Assembly: GCF_000428125.1 (NCBI RefSeq)
Contig: NZ_ATZI01000001.1
Location: 868,001-932,000, forward strand
Direction: 5' to 3'
Source: Bacteroides graminisolvens DSM 19988 = JCM 15093
GTDB lineage: Bacteria > Bacteroidota > Bacteroidia > Bacteroidales > Bacteroidaceae
Length of the DNA: 64,000 nt
Shown: positions 35,588-44,582 of the stretch, one piece after another
Numbering within the stretch: position 1 is the stretch's first letter
Layout: every line of letters begins with the position of its first letter
The notes under the pieces: model-generated
Told to the model about the DNA's origin: nothing
Database searches by the model: none
What the model saw: the letters and a program-made list of their open reading frames with translations, nothing else
Position numbers and translations under genes: made by a program

Positions 35588-37186
35588 TTATTTCTTGTTA
35601 ATCGATTTTCCTTTTGCATCAATCTCTTTATAAAAAACACCTTCTACCTTGATATTCTTTGCGCTTTTCAGCTCTACAGTTGCACCTTTGGCTGCCTGAA
35701 TGTGTATGTTCTCTAATGTTACACCGTCTGCTTGTGATATGACAGCACCTTCGGCAGCATCAGTAATCACTACGTCTTTCACGGTTACATTCTGAATAGG
35801 CATTTCCGGAAGTCCGTTGAAGAACATAGCTCTTCCTGCACCTTTACAGGTAACGTTAGATATATGAATGTTTCTGAAAGCAGGAGTTTCAATGGTCACA
35901 GGCATAAGCGCCGGTTTTCTGTTCTTATCTGCTTCAGTCAGCTCGTCGGGTGCTTTACCACCATAGAATAAGTCGAACAGGAGCGGCTCGTTCGGTATGT
36001 TGATCATGTTGATGTTGTTGATGAAGATGTTTTCAACTACACCGCCGCGACCGCGTGTGCTTTTGAAACGAAGACCTACATCGGTTCCGAGGAATGTACA
36101 ATCTGCCACATAGATGTTTTTCACACCTCCGGACATTTCACTTCCTACCACAAAACCTCCGTGTCCGTGTAATACCACGTTGTTCTTTACAAGTACGTTT
36201 TGACAAGGTTCACCTCTTCTTCTTCCGTCTTCATCCTTACCCGATTTGATGCAGATAGCATCATCACCGGCATCGAATATGTTGTTGATGATCAATGCGT
36301 TTTTGCAAGATTCCAAATCAAGTGCATCACCGTTTTGCGAGTACCATGGGTTAAACACCTTTACATTATTGATTGTGATGTCTTCGCATGATAGCGGATG
36401 CAAACACCAGCTGGGCGAGTTCTTAAAGGTTACTCCCTCCAGCAATACTTTCTTGCTTTTAACAATGTTAAGAAGTACCGGTCTGAGCCATGGTTTGATT
36501 TCGTTCCATTCTTCGTCCGTTTCAATGCCTTCGGGGTTATTGAAGTTTTTGCATGCTAATGCTCCTTTTAATGAGCCGGCAGTGGGATACCATATCTTCT
36601 TGGCTTCATCGAGTACTCCGCCCGACTTCACCAGCTTGCTCCATTGAGATGCTGTTAGCTTCTCTTTTTTGACTGGACGCCAGCTGTCGCCGGCACCATC
36701 AAAGGCACCGTAGCCGGTTATTGCTATGTTTTCAGCGTTGCGTGCCCAAATAGGCGACTGACAACGACGGGTCTCCAAACCTTCAAAAGAAGTGCTTATG
36801 ATGGGGTATGCATCGAAATCATCGGTAAATAAGACCAATGAGTTACGCTCGGTATACAAATTGACGTTACTTAATAACTCAATCGGACCGCTTAACCATA
36901 AGCCTTCGGGAATAACAACGGTTCCTCCGCCTTTTGAGTTTACTTCTTTAATAGCATCGTTGATAGCTTGGGTATTGAGAGTTACACCATCACCTTTTGC
37001 TCCGAAGTCTTTGATGTTGACCGACAAAGCAGGGAAGCTGGGTTGTTGTACCTTTGGCATTTCAAAAGGAACGTCGTTATAGATACTATTGTCTATTACC
37101 TCTCTGTGTTGTGCCTGCACTAAATTTGCCGTTAGGGGCAAACAAAGTGTAGCTACCAATAAAAGCCTTTTTGCAAGTGTGTTCAT
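35588..37186 (-). CDS. Secreted GH28 polygalacturonase
   Basis: A 532-residue secreted beta-helix enzyme (signal to about residue 25, VQAQ). GH28 landmarks appear in order: IKDFGAKGDGVTLNTQAI, then NGDALD (variant of the common NTDGID), AGDDAICIKSG (catalytic Asp pair), LHGHGGFVVGSE (GHG) and LRFKSTRGRGG (RxK substrate-binding pair). It hydrolyses alpha-1,4-galacturonan, complementing the lyases; the pattern and the presence of an N-terminal extension fit an exo-acting or rhamnogalacturonan-directed enzyme, which cannot be settled here. It is a single gene with its own promoter carrying the shared motif and a long structured leader. Confidence 0.93.
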   Translation of the reverse strand: MNTLAKRLLLVATLCLPLTANLVQAQHREVIDNSIYNDVPFEMPKVQQPSFPALSVNIKDFGAKGDGVTLNTQAINDAIKEVNSKGGGTVVIPEGLWLSGPIELLSNVNLYTERNSLVLFTDDFDAYPIISTSFEGLETRRCQSPIWARNAENIAITGYGAFDGAGDSWRPVKKEKLTASQWSKLVKSGGVLDEAKKIWYPTAGSLKGALACKNFNNPEGIETDEEWNEIKPWLRPVLLNIVKSKKVLLEGVTFKNSPSWCLHPLSCEDITINNVKVFNPWYSQNGDALDLESCKNALIINNIFDAGDDAICIKSGKDEDGRRRGEPCQNVLVKNNVVLHGHGGFVVGSEMSGGVKNIYVADCTFLGTDVGLRFKSTRGRGGVVENIFINNINMINIPNEPLLFDLFYGGKAPDELTEADKNRKPALMPVTIETPAFRNIHISNVTCKGAGRAMFFNGLPEMPIQNVTVKDVVITDAAEGAVISQADGVTLENIHIQAAKGATVELKSAKNIKVEGVFYKEIDAKGKSINKK

Positions 37187-37251
37187 TCGCTATGAATATT
37201 CTAAGATTATATAATATGGTAATTCACTCGGGATTATAGCAGTTGCGGAAG

Positions 37252-37304
37252 CTATTACCCATTCGCAGGCTACTCTCGCAAGCGGCCTGCGAAGATGGTA
37301 ATAG
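37252..37304 (-). promoter_or_regulatory. Leader hairpin upstream of the GH28 gene
   Basis: Two ~20-nt arms (37252-37270 and 37285-37304) pair around a 14-nt loop with one small bulge. It lies between the predicted start site (about 37363) and the start codon (37186), so it would be in a long 5' leader. Regulation by this structure is inference. The rest of the 330-nt gap holds the two promoters listed. Confidence 0.45.
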
Positions 37305-37369
37305 GATTCATGTTAACCTAATTTTTAAACTTTAAAAATATCGGGAAAAACTTCCTAACTATCTGAGTG

Positions 37370-37412
37370 CAAAAATATTTCAGAACATCCATCTCTGTGT
37401 GTACAATTTGTT
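37370..37412 (-). promoter_or_regulatory. GH28 promoter with shared pectin-locus motif
   Basis: The - strand -7 box TATTTTTG is at 37370-37377. The element at 37393-37412 (AACAAATTGTACACACAGAG) matches the susC promoter element at 16 of 20 positions with the same distance to the -7 box. Confidence 0.6.
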
Positions 37413-37483
37413 AGTTTAGGTGGATTTTTTGTTGATTAGGGTTTTTCTTTGCCCTTATTGTCTGCTTTTATTGCGAAAGTTCT

Positions 37484-37491
37484 TATCTTTG
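37484..37491 (+). promoter_or_regulatory. -7 box of fabI
   Basis: TATCTTTG matches TAnnTTTG, 26 nt upstream of the fabI ATG. The -33 region is poorly defined. Confidence 0.5.
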
Positions 37492-37517
37492 CCGTCTAAT
37501 TTAACTATAATATAGGT

Positions 37518-38375
37518 ATGAGTTACAATTTATTAAAAGGAAAAAAGGGCATTATTTTCGGTGCGTTGAACGAGCAATCAATAGCTTGGAAAGTAGCCGA
37601 AAAAGCCGTTGAAGAAGGTGCAACCATTACATTGTCAAATACTCCTATTGCAGTTAGAATGGGTGAAGTAAGTGCTTTATCTGAAAAACTGAACTGTGAG
37701 GTAATACCCGCTGATGCTACCAGCGTTGAAGATCTGGAAACTGTATTTAAACGTTCTATGGAAATTTTCGGTGGGAAAGTAGACTTTGTTCTCCACTCTA
37801 TTGGTATGTCGCCCAATGTGCGCAAAAGACGTACGTATGATGATCTTGATTACGATATGCTGGATAAAACACTTGATATTTCAGCTGTTTCTTTCCATAA
37901 AATGATTCAGGTGGCTAAGAAATTAGATGCCATATCAGAATACGGATCCATATTGGCGTTAAGCTATGTGGCTGCACAGCGTACTTTCTTCGGATACAAT
38001 GACATGGCCGATGCCAAAGCATTGCTTGAGTCTATCGCTCGCAGCTTTGGATACATTTACGGTCGTGAGCACAACGTACGTATCAATACCATTTCTCAGT
38101 CGCCTACCATGACTACTGCCGGATCGGGAGTGAAAGGAATGGATAAGCTGTTTGACTTTGCTGATCGCATGGCACCACTGGGTAATGCATCTGCCGATGA
38201 ATGTGCTGACTATTGTATTGTGATGTTCTCCGATCTTACTCGTAAAGTGACGATGCAGAACTTATTCCATGATGGAGGATTCTCTAGCGTGGGCATGAGC
38301 CTTCGTGCAATGGCTACCTACGAAAAAGGACTTGATGAGTACAAAGATGAAGATGGTCATATCATTTACGGTTAA
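37518..38375 (+). CDS. fabI: Enoyl-[acyl-carrier-protein] reductase [NADH]
   Basis: A 285-residue short-chain dehydrogenase of the FabI type. The N-terminal nucleotide-binding segment is GIIFGALNEQSIAWKVA, and VDFVLHSIGMSPN matches the FabI loop. The catalytic pair appears as Tyr-x6-Lys in FFGYNDMADAKALLES, with the SxxxxxG region ISQSPTMTTAGSG. It reduces trans-2-enoyl-ACP in the last step of each round of fatty acid elongation, in the cytoplasm. It is the first of three closely spaced + strand genes (7 and 6 nt gaps). Such a FabI is the target of triclosan in other bacteria. Confidence 0.95.
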   Translation: MSYNLLKGKKGIIFGALNEQSIAWKVAEKAVEEGATITLSNTPIAVRMGEVSALSEKLNCEVIPADATSVEDLETVFKRSMEIFGGKVDFVLHSIGMSPNVRKRRTYDDLDYDMLDKTLDISAVSFHKMIQVAKKLDAISEYGSILALSYVAAQRTFFGYNDMADAKALLESIARSFGYIYGREHNVRINTISQSPTMTTAGSGVKGMDKLFDFADRMAPLGNASADECADYCIVMFSDLTRKVTMQNLFHDGGFSSVGMSLRAMATYEKGLDEYKDEDGHIIYG

Positions 38376-38382
38376 TCGTTAA

Positions 38383-39408
38383 ATGAGTCTGAAGAGAATC
38401 TACATATTTATTCTAATAGGCTTGCTGCTCTCCGCTTGTAAATTTGGCGGCGACAGTAAGCCTTTAGAACGTTCAGATAGTGCAGCCGTTCACATAACCC
38501 GTTATGATAGGCTGCTCACCGAATATGTAAAATTCAATAGTTTTTCTGCTCTTCAGAAGATGAATACCGAGAGCATGCAGGAGACTAAAATCCTGATAGA
38601 AGATGTGCTCTCTATCGGTCGGGTTAACGACGATAACATTCATCAGAAGCTCAAGGAGTTCTACTCAGATACCACTTTGTTGCAACTCATGGCTGATGTG
38701 GAAGCCAAATATGAAGATATTGGGAAAATAGAAAAACAGATAAACAAAGGATTTGCCCGGTTAACGAAGGAGGTTCCTCAATTACCTGTTCCGCATGTGT
38801 ACACCCAGATTTCTGCGTTCAATGAGTCGATTATCGTTCAAGACAGTCTGATTGGAATCAGTCTTGATAAATATATGGGTGCTGATTACCCACTTTACAA
38901 AAAATTCTATTACGATTATCAATGTCGTTCCATGTCGCCTGAACGCATAGTGCCCGATTGTTTTTTCTTCTATCTTTTCAGCAAATATCCTTTGCCGGCT
39001 AACAGCAAGCGCACCTTATTACATACGCTTCTTCATTTCGGCAAGCTAAACTACATCGTACAGGAGATTTTGAACATATCTTCAGCTGAAGATCTTTTGG
39101 GATATTCCAAGCGTGAAAAGGCGTGGTGTGAGAGTCATCGTAAAACGGTGTGGGAATATATGTTGGCCAACGGACATCTGCATGCAACCGACCCTCAAAT
39201 TATTCGCAACTATACAAAGCCGGCACCCGATCCGGTTTATTTTGGAGATGACTCACCTCCGCTAATCGGTATATGGGTAGGTATGCAAATTATCTCTTCC
39301 TATATCGAACACAATAAGAAAGTGACCATCCAACAATTACTCAATACGACAGACTATGATTTGGTATTAGCCAAATCACAATACACGTCAGATAAGTTTA
39401 AATTTTAA
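38383..39408 (+). CDS. GldB-like lipoprotein
   Basis: A 341-residue lipoprotein with lipobox LLLSACKFGG (Cys about 19). The sequence after the signal (HITRYDRLL, YMGADYPLYKKFYY, IVPDCFFFYLFSKYPLP, WESHRK-like and GIWVGMQIISSYIEHNKK) resembles the GldB family, which occurs in nearly all Bacteroidota including non-gliding ones. The family is gliding-associated in flavobacteria; in Bacteroides its role is not established. It sits in the cell envelope and is likely cotranscribed with fabI. Confidence 0.72.
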   Translation: MSLKRIYIFILIGLLLSACKFGGDSKPLERSDSAAVHITRYDRLLTEYVKFNSFSALQKMNTESMQETKILIEDVLSIGRVNDDNIHQKLKEFYSDTTLLQLMADVEAKYEDIGKIEKQINKGFARLTKEVPQLPVPHVYTQISAFNESIIVQDSLIGISLDKYMGADYPLYKKFYYDYQCRSMSPERIVPDCFFFYLFSKYPLPANSKRTLLHTLLHFGKLNYIVQEILNISSAEDLLGYSKREKAWCESHRKTVWEYMLANGHLHATDPQIIRNYTKPAPDPVYFGDDSPPLIGIWVGMQIISSYIEHNKKVTIQQLLNTTDYDLVLAKSQYTSDKFKF

Positions 39409-39414
39409 TCATTT

Positions 39415-40119
39415 ATGGATACAGCCCTTTATCTGTTGCCGGTTACACTTGGCGACACCGAGTTGAACACCGTTTTGCCGGCTTATAATATAGAGATCAT
39501 TCAAGGGATCAAACATTTTATAGTAGAGGATGTTCGTTCGGCACGCCGTTTCCTGAAAAAGGTAGATCGCGAGTTCGATATTGACTCACTTAGTTTTTAT
39601 CCGTTGAACAAGCACACTTCTGCCGAGGATATTTCGGGCTATCTGAAACCTTTGTTGGCTGGGCAATCGATGGGAGTTATTTCCGAGGCAGGCTGTCCGG
39701 CAGTAGCCGACCCGGGTGCCGATGTGGTAGCCATCGCGCAGCGTAAGAATCTGAAAGTAGTTCCGTTGGTGGGGCCGTCATCTATTATTCTTTCCGTTAT
39801 GGGTTCGGGCTTTAACGGTCAAAGTTTTGCTTTTCACGGATACCTGCCCATCGAACCGGGTGAACGGGTGAAAAGAATCAAGCAACTCGAACAGCGCATC
39901 TATTCCGAGAATCAGACACAACTGTTTATTGAAACACCTTACCGCAACCATAAAATGATTGACGACCTGCTGCAAAATTGCCGTCCGCAGACTAAACTCT
40001 GTATAGCAGCCAATCTCACTTGTGAGGGCGAGTACATTAAAACACGTGCAATCAGTGAATGGAAAGGCAAGGTTCCTGATCTGTCTAAGATCCCTTGTAT
40101 TTTTCTGTTGTATAAATAA
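39415..40119 (+). CDS. RsmI-like SAM-dependent methyltransferase (tetrapyrrole methylase family)
   Basis: A 234-residue protein. The family pattern is visible: LYLLPVTLGD at the N-terminus, GVISEAGCPAVADPGADVV (the DPG loop), VPLVGPSSIILSVMGSGFNGQSFAFHGYLP and FIETPYRN. RsmI 2'-O-methylates C1402 of 16S rRNA; RsmI proteins are usually about 280 residues, and this shorter version with altered N-terminal motif is the common Bacteroidota paralogue, so the rRNA target is likely but unproven. Its 3' end overlaps the convergent membrane-protein gene by 35 nt. Confidence 0.8.
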   Translation: MDTALYLLPVTLGDTELNTVLPAYNIEIIQGIKHFIVEDVRSARRFLKKVDREFDIDSLSFYPLNKHTSAEDISGYLKPLLAGQSMGVISEAGCPAVADPGADVVAIAQRKNLKVVPLVGPSSIILSVMGSGFNGQSFAFHGYLPIEPGERVKRIKQLEQRIYSENQTQLFIETPYRNHKMIDDLLQNCRPQTKLCIAANLTCEGEYIKTRAISEWKGKVPDLSKIPCIFLLYK

Positions 40120-41203
40120 TGTCTTTGAGGTATTCGTATTCTACCTCCAGACATTCACAGAAGAAGTTTTCTTTTAAATTCTGCTCCATCTGTTGCAGAG
40201 TCCACAGTTTTCCGTTTTTGAATCGGGGATTGCATAGAACTGATTCGTCATCCATGTTCACCACAAACAAATAAATCAAACGGTTGGTGATTTTATTTTC
40301 AAAATGATACATGATGCTAAAGGTCGGTTCTATATCGGTCAGGTTGGGGAATACATGCCCAACTACCCTCGCCACACCTTCTTTAAGTGTTTCGCGGTAG
40401 CGCAAATAACATTCCATTGGAATATCCGTCTTCCCTTTGTCGAGAATACACTCTTGTGAGCGGTTGCAGAGAAACAAACGTCCGTTGCTCACCACTGCGA
40501 TACGGATAACCGGATTGATGTATGTGTTTTTATAACTAATGGCCTCCACCTTCAAGCTTTTACCAATCACATCTCCTCTTTCGTTTACGATGGGAACGTA
40601 TTCCAAACAGGCCATCATGGAATTGAAAAAATTGATGACTACTTGGTTGAGCAAGATACTGAATAAAAAGATTAGTCCCGGCAGTAAGTTGAAGTACACC
40701 CACATCGTTCTTTCCGCGAGTGGATGCCAAAATAAGATGCCTAACGTCAAAGCAAGGAACTGAAGCCCCGATAAAATAAGAATAACCTTACCCGCTACTA
40801 CAGTCGACTCCGCACTTTGAATCAGGTTCGGCTTGTCACAGGCCCCTTTCTTACGTCGGAAGTAATTGACAAAACGCCTGCGATGCAAATGCAGAATGAG
40901 TAACGGAACTACAATAGACATTTCCAATGTAATGGGCAAGTTTCCTTTCGGACAGTAATCGATAGGAAGCAATGTAGCCAGAGCTAGTACCGATAAAACA
41001 AAGGTTGACAGGTATAGAATGTAATTGTGCATCCTCGCCTTGTTTATATACAAGGTGAAGTATGTATAAGTGAGAGCTGTTGCCATGCCTATGTATATCG
41101 CAACATCCTGTGCCATTAATTCGCTAAGTAATATGGTTAAAATAACGGGGGCATACCCCAATGACATATTAAAAGCTACGGAAAGAATTTTTCGGTGACT
41201 CAT
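40085..41203 (-). CDS. Multi-pass membrane protein with Nudix-like C-terminal domain
   Basis: 372 residues from the ATG at 41203; an upstream in-frame TTG at 41251 is less likely. About six hydrophobic helices occupy residues 5-200. The C-terminal ~170 residues (EYVPIVNERGDVIGKSLKV, ECILDKGKTDIPMECYLRYRETLKEGVARVV, IMYHFENKITNRLIYLFVV) resemble the Nudix fold as in isopentenyl-diphosphate isomerase relatives, but the GX5EX7REUXEEXGU box is only partly recognisable. Function unknown; a membrane-linked nucleotide-type hydrolase or sensor is possible. Confidence 0.65.
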   Translation of the reverse strand: MSHRKILSVAFNMSLGYAPVILTILLSELMAQDVAIYIGMATALTYTYFTLYINKARMHNYILYLSTFVLSVLALATLLPIDYCPKGNLPITLEMSIVVPLLILHLHRRRFVNYFRRKKGACDKPNLIQSAESTVVAGKVILILSGLQFLALTLGILFWHPLAERTMWVYFNLLPGLIFLFSILLNQVVINFFNSMMACLEYVPIVNERGDVIGKSLKVEAISYKNTYINPVIRIAVVSNGRLFLCNRSQECILDKGKTDIPMECYLRYRETLKEGVARVVGHVFPNLTDIEPTFSIMYHFENKITNRLIYLFVVNMDDESVLCNPRFKNGKLWTLQQMEQNLKENFFCECLEVEYEYLKDIIYTTEKYKGS

Positions 41204-41279
41204 CTTCGCATAATCTATCGTTTCTACATCTAAAAACAACCGATGGCACAATTAGTTCTGATTGCTCTTTATATTTATT

Positions 41280-41312
41280 GTTGCGGCGGAAGGTAAAACC
41301 CTCCGCCGCAAC
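41280..41312 (-). terminator. Strong GC-rich hairpin after the DPP IV-like gene
   Basis: An 11-bp perfect stem (41280-41290 with 41302-41312) lies 6 nt beyond the - strand stop. The T-run is on the + strand side, so it may work in both directions. Confidence 0.7.
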
Positions 41313-41317
41313 CTTTT

Positions 41318-43525
41318 TTATAGATTATTTAGGAAAAACTCCGTTAACCGGGTGAATAAGTGGTAACGGGTGTTACCGCCGTAAATACCGTGGTTTCGGT
41401 TGGTGTACACCTGCATGTCGAATTGCTTATCGGCTTGCACCAAGCATTCGCTGTATTCCGCGCAGTTTTGGAAGTGTACGTTATCGTCGGCCATGCCGTG
41501 CACCAACAGCAAGCGACCGTTTAGGTTGGCAGCTCGGGTGAAAGCCGATCCTGCTTTGTAGCCTTCTGCATTTTGCTGCGGTGTGCGCATAAATCTTTCT
41601 ACATACACGGTATCGTAGAATCTCCAGTCGGTTACTGCCGCTACGGCCGCACCTGCTTTGAATATCGGCGTACCTTCACTCATACTCATGATGGTCATGT
41701 ATCCGCCGAAACTCCATCCCCAGATACCAATGCGACTCTTATCCACATAAGGCTGTGCAGCCATGTGCTTGGCTGTTTCTACCTGATCTTGTGCTTCTTT
41801 CACACCCAGATTCAGGTACGTACATTTGGCAAACTCAGCGCCCCGGCCGCCTGTTCCGCGACCGTCTACACATACTATCACATAGCCTTTGGAAGCCATG
41901 TATGCATCCCAGCCGATGCCACCGCGATCACCACCGATACCCCATTTGTCGACCACTTCCTGGCTGCCCGGACCGCTATATTGATACAACAACACCGGAT
42001 ATTTTTTCGATTCGTTGAAGTCGGCCGGCTTAATCATCCATCCATTGAGTTCCGTGCCTTGCGAAGTACGGAAAGTAAAGAACTCCTTCTTCGGCAGCTG
42101 ATACTGCGCCAGCGTTTCCTTCAGTTTCTGGTTAGTCACCAAAGTTTTCAGCACCTTTCCCGTATTGTCGTTCAGCGTAATAACGGCAGGCGTTTGCAGG
42201 TTCGAGTAGGTGTTCATGAAATACTTCAAATTGCTGCTGAAGATGGCAGAATTGGTACCCGCTTTCTCAGACAGCTTGATGCGTCCGCCCTTCTTGTCGG
42301 TCTTGTATACAGCCGTACGTAGAGGACTTTCTTCATTGCTTTCGAAGTAGAATGTATTCGTAGCAGCATCCCACCCGATGAAACGTTTCACCTCAAACTT
42401 ACCTTTCGTAACCTGCTTAATCAGATTACCACCCATGCTGTACCAATATAGGTGTGAGTATCCGTCTTTCTCGCTGATGAAGCTGAAGTTTTGAGGATAG
42501 AACATTATATTGTCAAACACACTTTCGTTAATGTAGTAAGGACTCTCGTCACGCAACACCAGCTTGCAGAGTGTGGAACGCGGATCGGCAAAATAAAGAT
42601 CGAACCGGTTCTGGTTACGGTTCAGCGTCATGATAGCCAACTTGGCTGCATCTTGCGTGAAACGGATGCGAGGAATATATCCGTCGGGATCCAACGGCAA
42701 CTTCATTTTGCGGGTTACTTTCGACTTGATGTCAAATGTATGCACGGAAACCTTTGAGTTGGCTTCACCTGCTTTGGGATACTTATATGTATAGGCACCC
42801 GGATAGGTTTCGAGTGCGCTGTAGTGCGGAGCTTGTCCGGCAAAGATAGGGAACGTGAAAGACGCTACTTCCGATTCGTCGAAGCGGATAAAAGCCAGCA
42901 TGGTGTTGTCCGGGCTGAACTCCAAAGCCGTAGCGAAACTAAACTCCTCTTCATACACCCAGTCGGGTATGCCATTCAGCACATGATTAAACTTGCCGTC
43001 TTCTGTCACCTGTGATTCACTGTTACCGTAAAGCATCTTCACCAGGAAAATGTTGTTGTCTCTGACAAAAGCCACCATGTTACCGTCGGGCGAGAACACG
43101 GGCGATTGCTGCGGACCGCCTTCCGACAACTTTTCAACGATATTCCGTTTGATGGTGTATAGGTAATGTACTGCCTTGTATGAATGCCTGTAAATAGGTT
43201 GCGTTTCCGTGCGGATCAGAATCTTACTGCCGTCGGGTGAGAAGGTGTAACCGTCAAAACGTTTGAAGGTACACTCACGCGCTTTGGCCACATCGAATAC
43301 AACTTCCACTTGCTGCCCGGTTCTGAACGAATATTTAATGATTTGAGTACCTTCGGCATTCATCTGAGTATAGTGTTCTCCGTCGGCCATTGGAATTACA
43401 CCCTGAATACCTTCGGCACGAAACTTGCCGGATGTGATTTCCTTCAAGTCGAGAGCCTTGCTTCCCTGTGCCGGTACTACCTGCACCAACAGGCAAAGTA
43501 GAAAGAGTATGCTAAGTTTTTTCAT
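41318..43525 (-). CDS. Dipeptidyl peptidase IV-like serine peptidase (S9B)
   Basis: A 735-residue secreted peptidase (signal 1-19, VPAQG). An eight-bladed-propeller N-terminal part includes IPDWVYEEEFSFATALEFSPD, whose paired Glu residues bind the substrate amino terminus in DPP IV. The C-terminal hydrolase has GWSFGGY (nucleophile Ser), LLLVHGMADDNVH (Asp) and NRNHGIYGG (His). It removes Xaa-Pro dipeptides from peptides, probably in the periplasm. It is divergent from the radical SAM gene, with back-to-back promoters. Confidence 0.93.
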   Translation of the reverse strand: MKKLSILFLLCLLVQVVPAQGSKALDLKEITSGKFRAEGIQGVIPMADGEHYTQMNAEGTQIIKYSFRTGQQVEVVFDVAKARECTFKRFDGYTFSPDGSKILIRTETQPIYRHSYKAVHYLYTIKRNIVEKLSEGGPQQSPVFSPDGNMVAFVRDNNIFLVKMLYGNSESQVTEDGKFNHVLNGIPDWVYEEEFSFATALEFSPDNTMLAFIRFDESEVASFTFPIFAGQAPHYSALETYPGAYTYKYPKAGEANSKVSVHTFDIKSKVTRKMKLPLDPDGYIPRIRFTQDAAKLAIMTLNRNQNRFDLYFADPRSTLCKLVLRDESPYYINESVFDNIMFYPQNFSFISEKDGYSHLYWYSMGGNLIKQVTKGKFEVKRFIGWDAATNTFYFESNEESPLRTAVYKTDKKGGRIKLSEKAGTNSAIFSSNLKYFMNTYSNLQTPAVITLNDNTGKVLKTLVTNQKLKETLAQYQLPKKEFFTFRTSQGTELNGWMIKPADFNESKKYPVLLYQYSGPGSQEVVDKWGIGGDRGGIGWDAYMASKGYVIVCVDGRGTGGRGAEFAKCTYLNLGVKEAQDQVETAKHMAAQPYVDKSRIGIWGWSFGGYMTIMSMSEGTPIFKAGAAVAAVTDWRFYDTVYVERFMRTPQQNAEGYKAGSAFTRAANLNGRLLLVHGMADDNVHFQNCAEYSECLVQADKQFDMQVYTNRNHGIYGGNTRYHLFTRLTEFFLNNL

Positions 43526-43557
43526 CTTTTAATAGTTTTGATTTACGCATTATCCCG

Positions 43558-43596
43558 CAAATTTAAGAATTTGTAATTACTTAATTCGTAAATTTG
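43558..43596. promoter_or_regulatory. Divergent promoters between the DPP IV-like and radical SAM genes
   Basis: TAAATTTG occurs on the - strand at 43558-43565 and on the + strand at 43589-43596. Both fit the -7 consensus at sensible distances from the two start codons. The + promoter has a TTTG 15 nt upstream, slightly close for a -33 box. Confidence 0.55.
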
Positions 43597-43613
43597 CAGC
43601 TAAAATTAGTTGA

Positions 43614-44543
43614 ATGATGGTTCACAACCCACTATATAATGATTTTGCTGCCTTCTTGAAGCAGCATTTCACCTGCAAAGTTCAGAAAATATCCATAAAT
43701 GCCGGGTTTACCTGCCCTAATCGGGACGGTTCCAAAGGTCAGGGAGGCTGCACTTACTGCAACAACCAGACTTTTAATCCCGAATACTGCCACACCGACA
43801 AGTCGGTACGCACCCAGTTGGAAGAAGGGAAACGATTCTTTTCGTATAAATATCCCGATATGAAGTATTTGGCCTATTTTCAGGCTTACACCAATACCTA
43901 CGGCGAATTGCAGGAGTTGAAAAACAAATACCTGGAAGCCCTTCAAACCGAAGATGTAGTGGGACTTGTTATTGGTACACGGCCCGACTGCATGCCCGAT
44001 GAATTGCTCAACTATCTGGAGGAATTGAACAAACAGCACTTTTTATTGGTTGAATATGGAATTGAAAGTACCAATGACCAAACGTTGATACGGATCAACC
44101 GCGGACATACGTTCGCCGAAACCGTTGATGCCATCGAGCGAACTGCTTCGAGAGGCATTCTTACGGGCGGTCATGTTATATTGGGACTGCCGGGTGAGAG
44201 TCCGGAAGAAATCGTGTCGCAGGCCGGCACCCTTTCGCGTTTGCCGCTTACCACGTTGAAACTGCATCAGCTGCAACTCATACGAGGTACCCGCATGGCT
44301 TATGAATATTACAAGAACCCCGAAGAGTTTCATCTGTTCGGAGTTGACGAATACATTGATTTAGTGATTGATTATGTAGAACACCTTCGTCCGGACATCG
44401 TACTGGAACGTTTCATTTCGCAATCGCCCAAGAAGTTGCTTATTGCGCCCGACTGGGGATTGAAGAACTATGAATTTACCGCCCGGGTTCAGAAAAGGAT
44501 GCAGGAAAGAGGCTCATATCAGGGTAAGTTATATAAAGATTGA
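43614..44543 (+). CDS. Radical SAM protein, TIGR01212/YhcC type
   Basis: A 309-residue radical SAM enzyme. The cluster-binding region is GFTCPNRDGSKGQGGCTYCNNQTF, with the spaced Cys residues of this family rather than the tight CxxxCxxC. Other marks are YLAYFQAYTNTYG, LVIGTRPDC, LVEYGIESTNDQTLIRINRGH and GHVILGLPGES. The family is widespread but its reaction is not well defined. It is cytoplasmic and followed 39 nt later by the flavodiiron gene, which has its own -7 box. Confidence 0.88.
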   Translation: MMVHNPLYNDFAAFLKQHFTCKVQKISINAGFTCPNRDGSKGQGGCTYCNNQTFNPEYCHTDKSVRTQLEEGKRFFSYKYPDMKYLAYFQAYTNTYGELQELKNKYLEALQTEDVVGLVIGTRPDCMPDELLNYLEELNKQHFLLVEYGIESTNDQTLIRINRGHTFAETVDAIERTASRGILTGGHVILGLPGESPEEIVSQAGTLSRLPLTTLKLHQLQLIRGTRMAYEYYKNPEEFHLFGVDEYIDLVIDYVEHLRPDIVLERFISQSPKKLLIAPDWGLKNYEFTARVQKRMQERGSYQGKLYKD

Positions 44544-44554
44544 AAAAAAAGGAT

Positions 44555-44562
44555 TATTTTTG
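44555..44562 (+). promoter_or_regulatory. -7 box of the flavodiiron gene
   Basis: TATTTTTG matches TAnnTTTG, 20 nt upstream of the ATG at 44583. No clear -33 box. Confidence 0.4.
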
Positions 44563-44582
44563 CTTTATAAAAAAAAAGAAGT

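Noticed and set aside
41573..42322. 249-codon open frame on the + strand
   Set aside because: It is antisense to the catalytic domain of the DPP IV-like peptidase, which has all expected residues.
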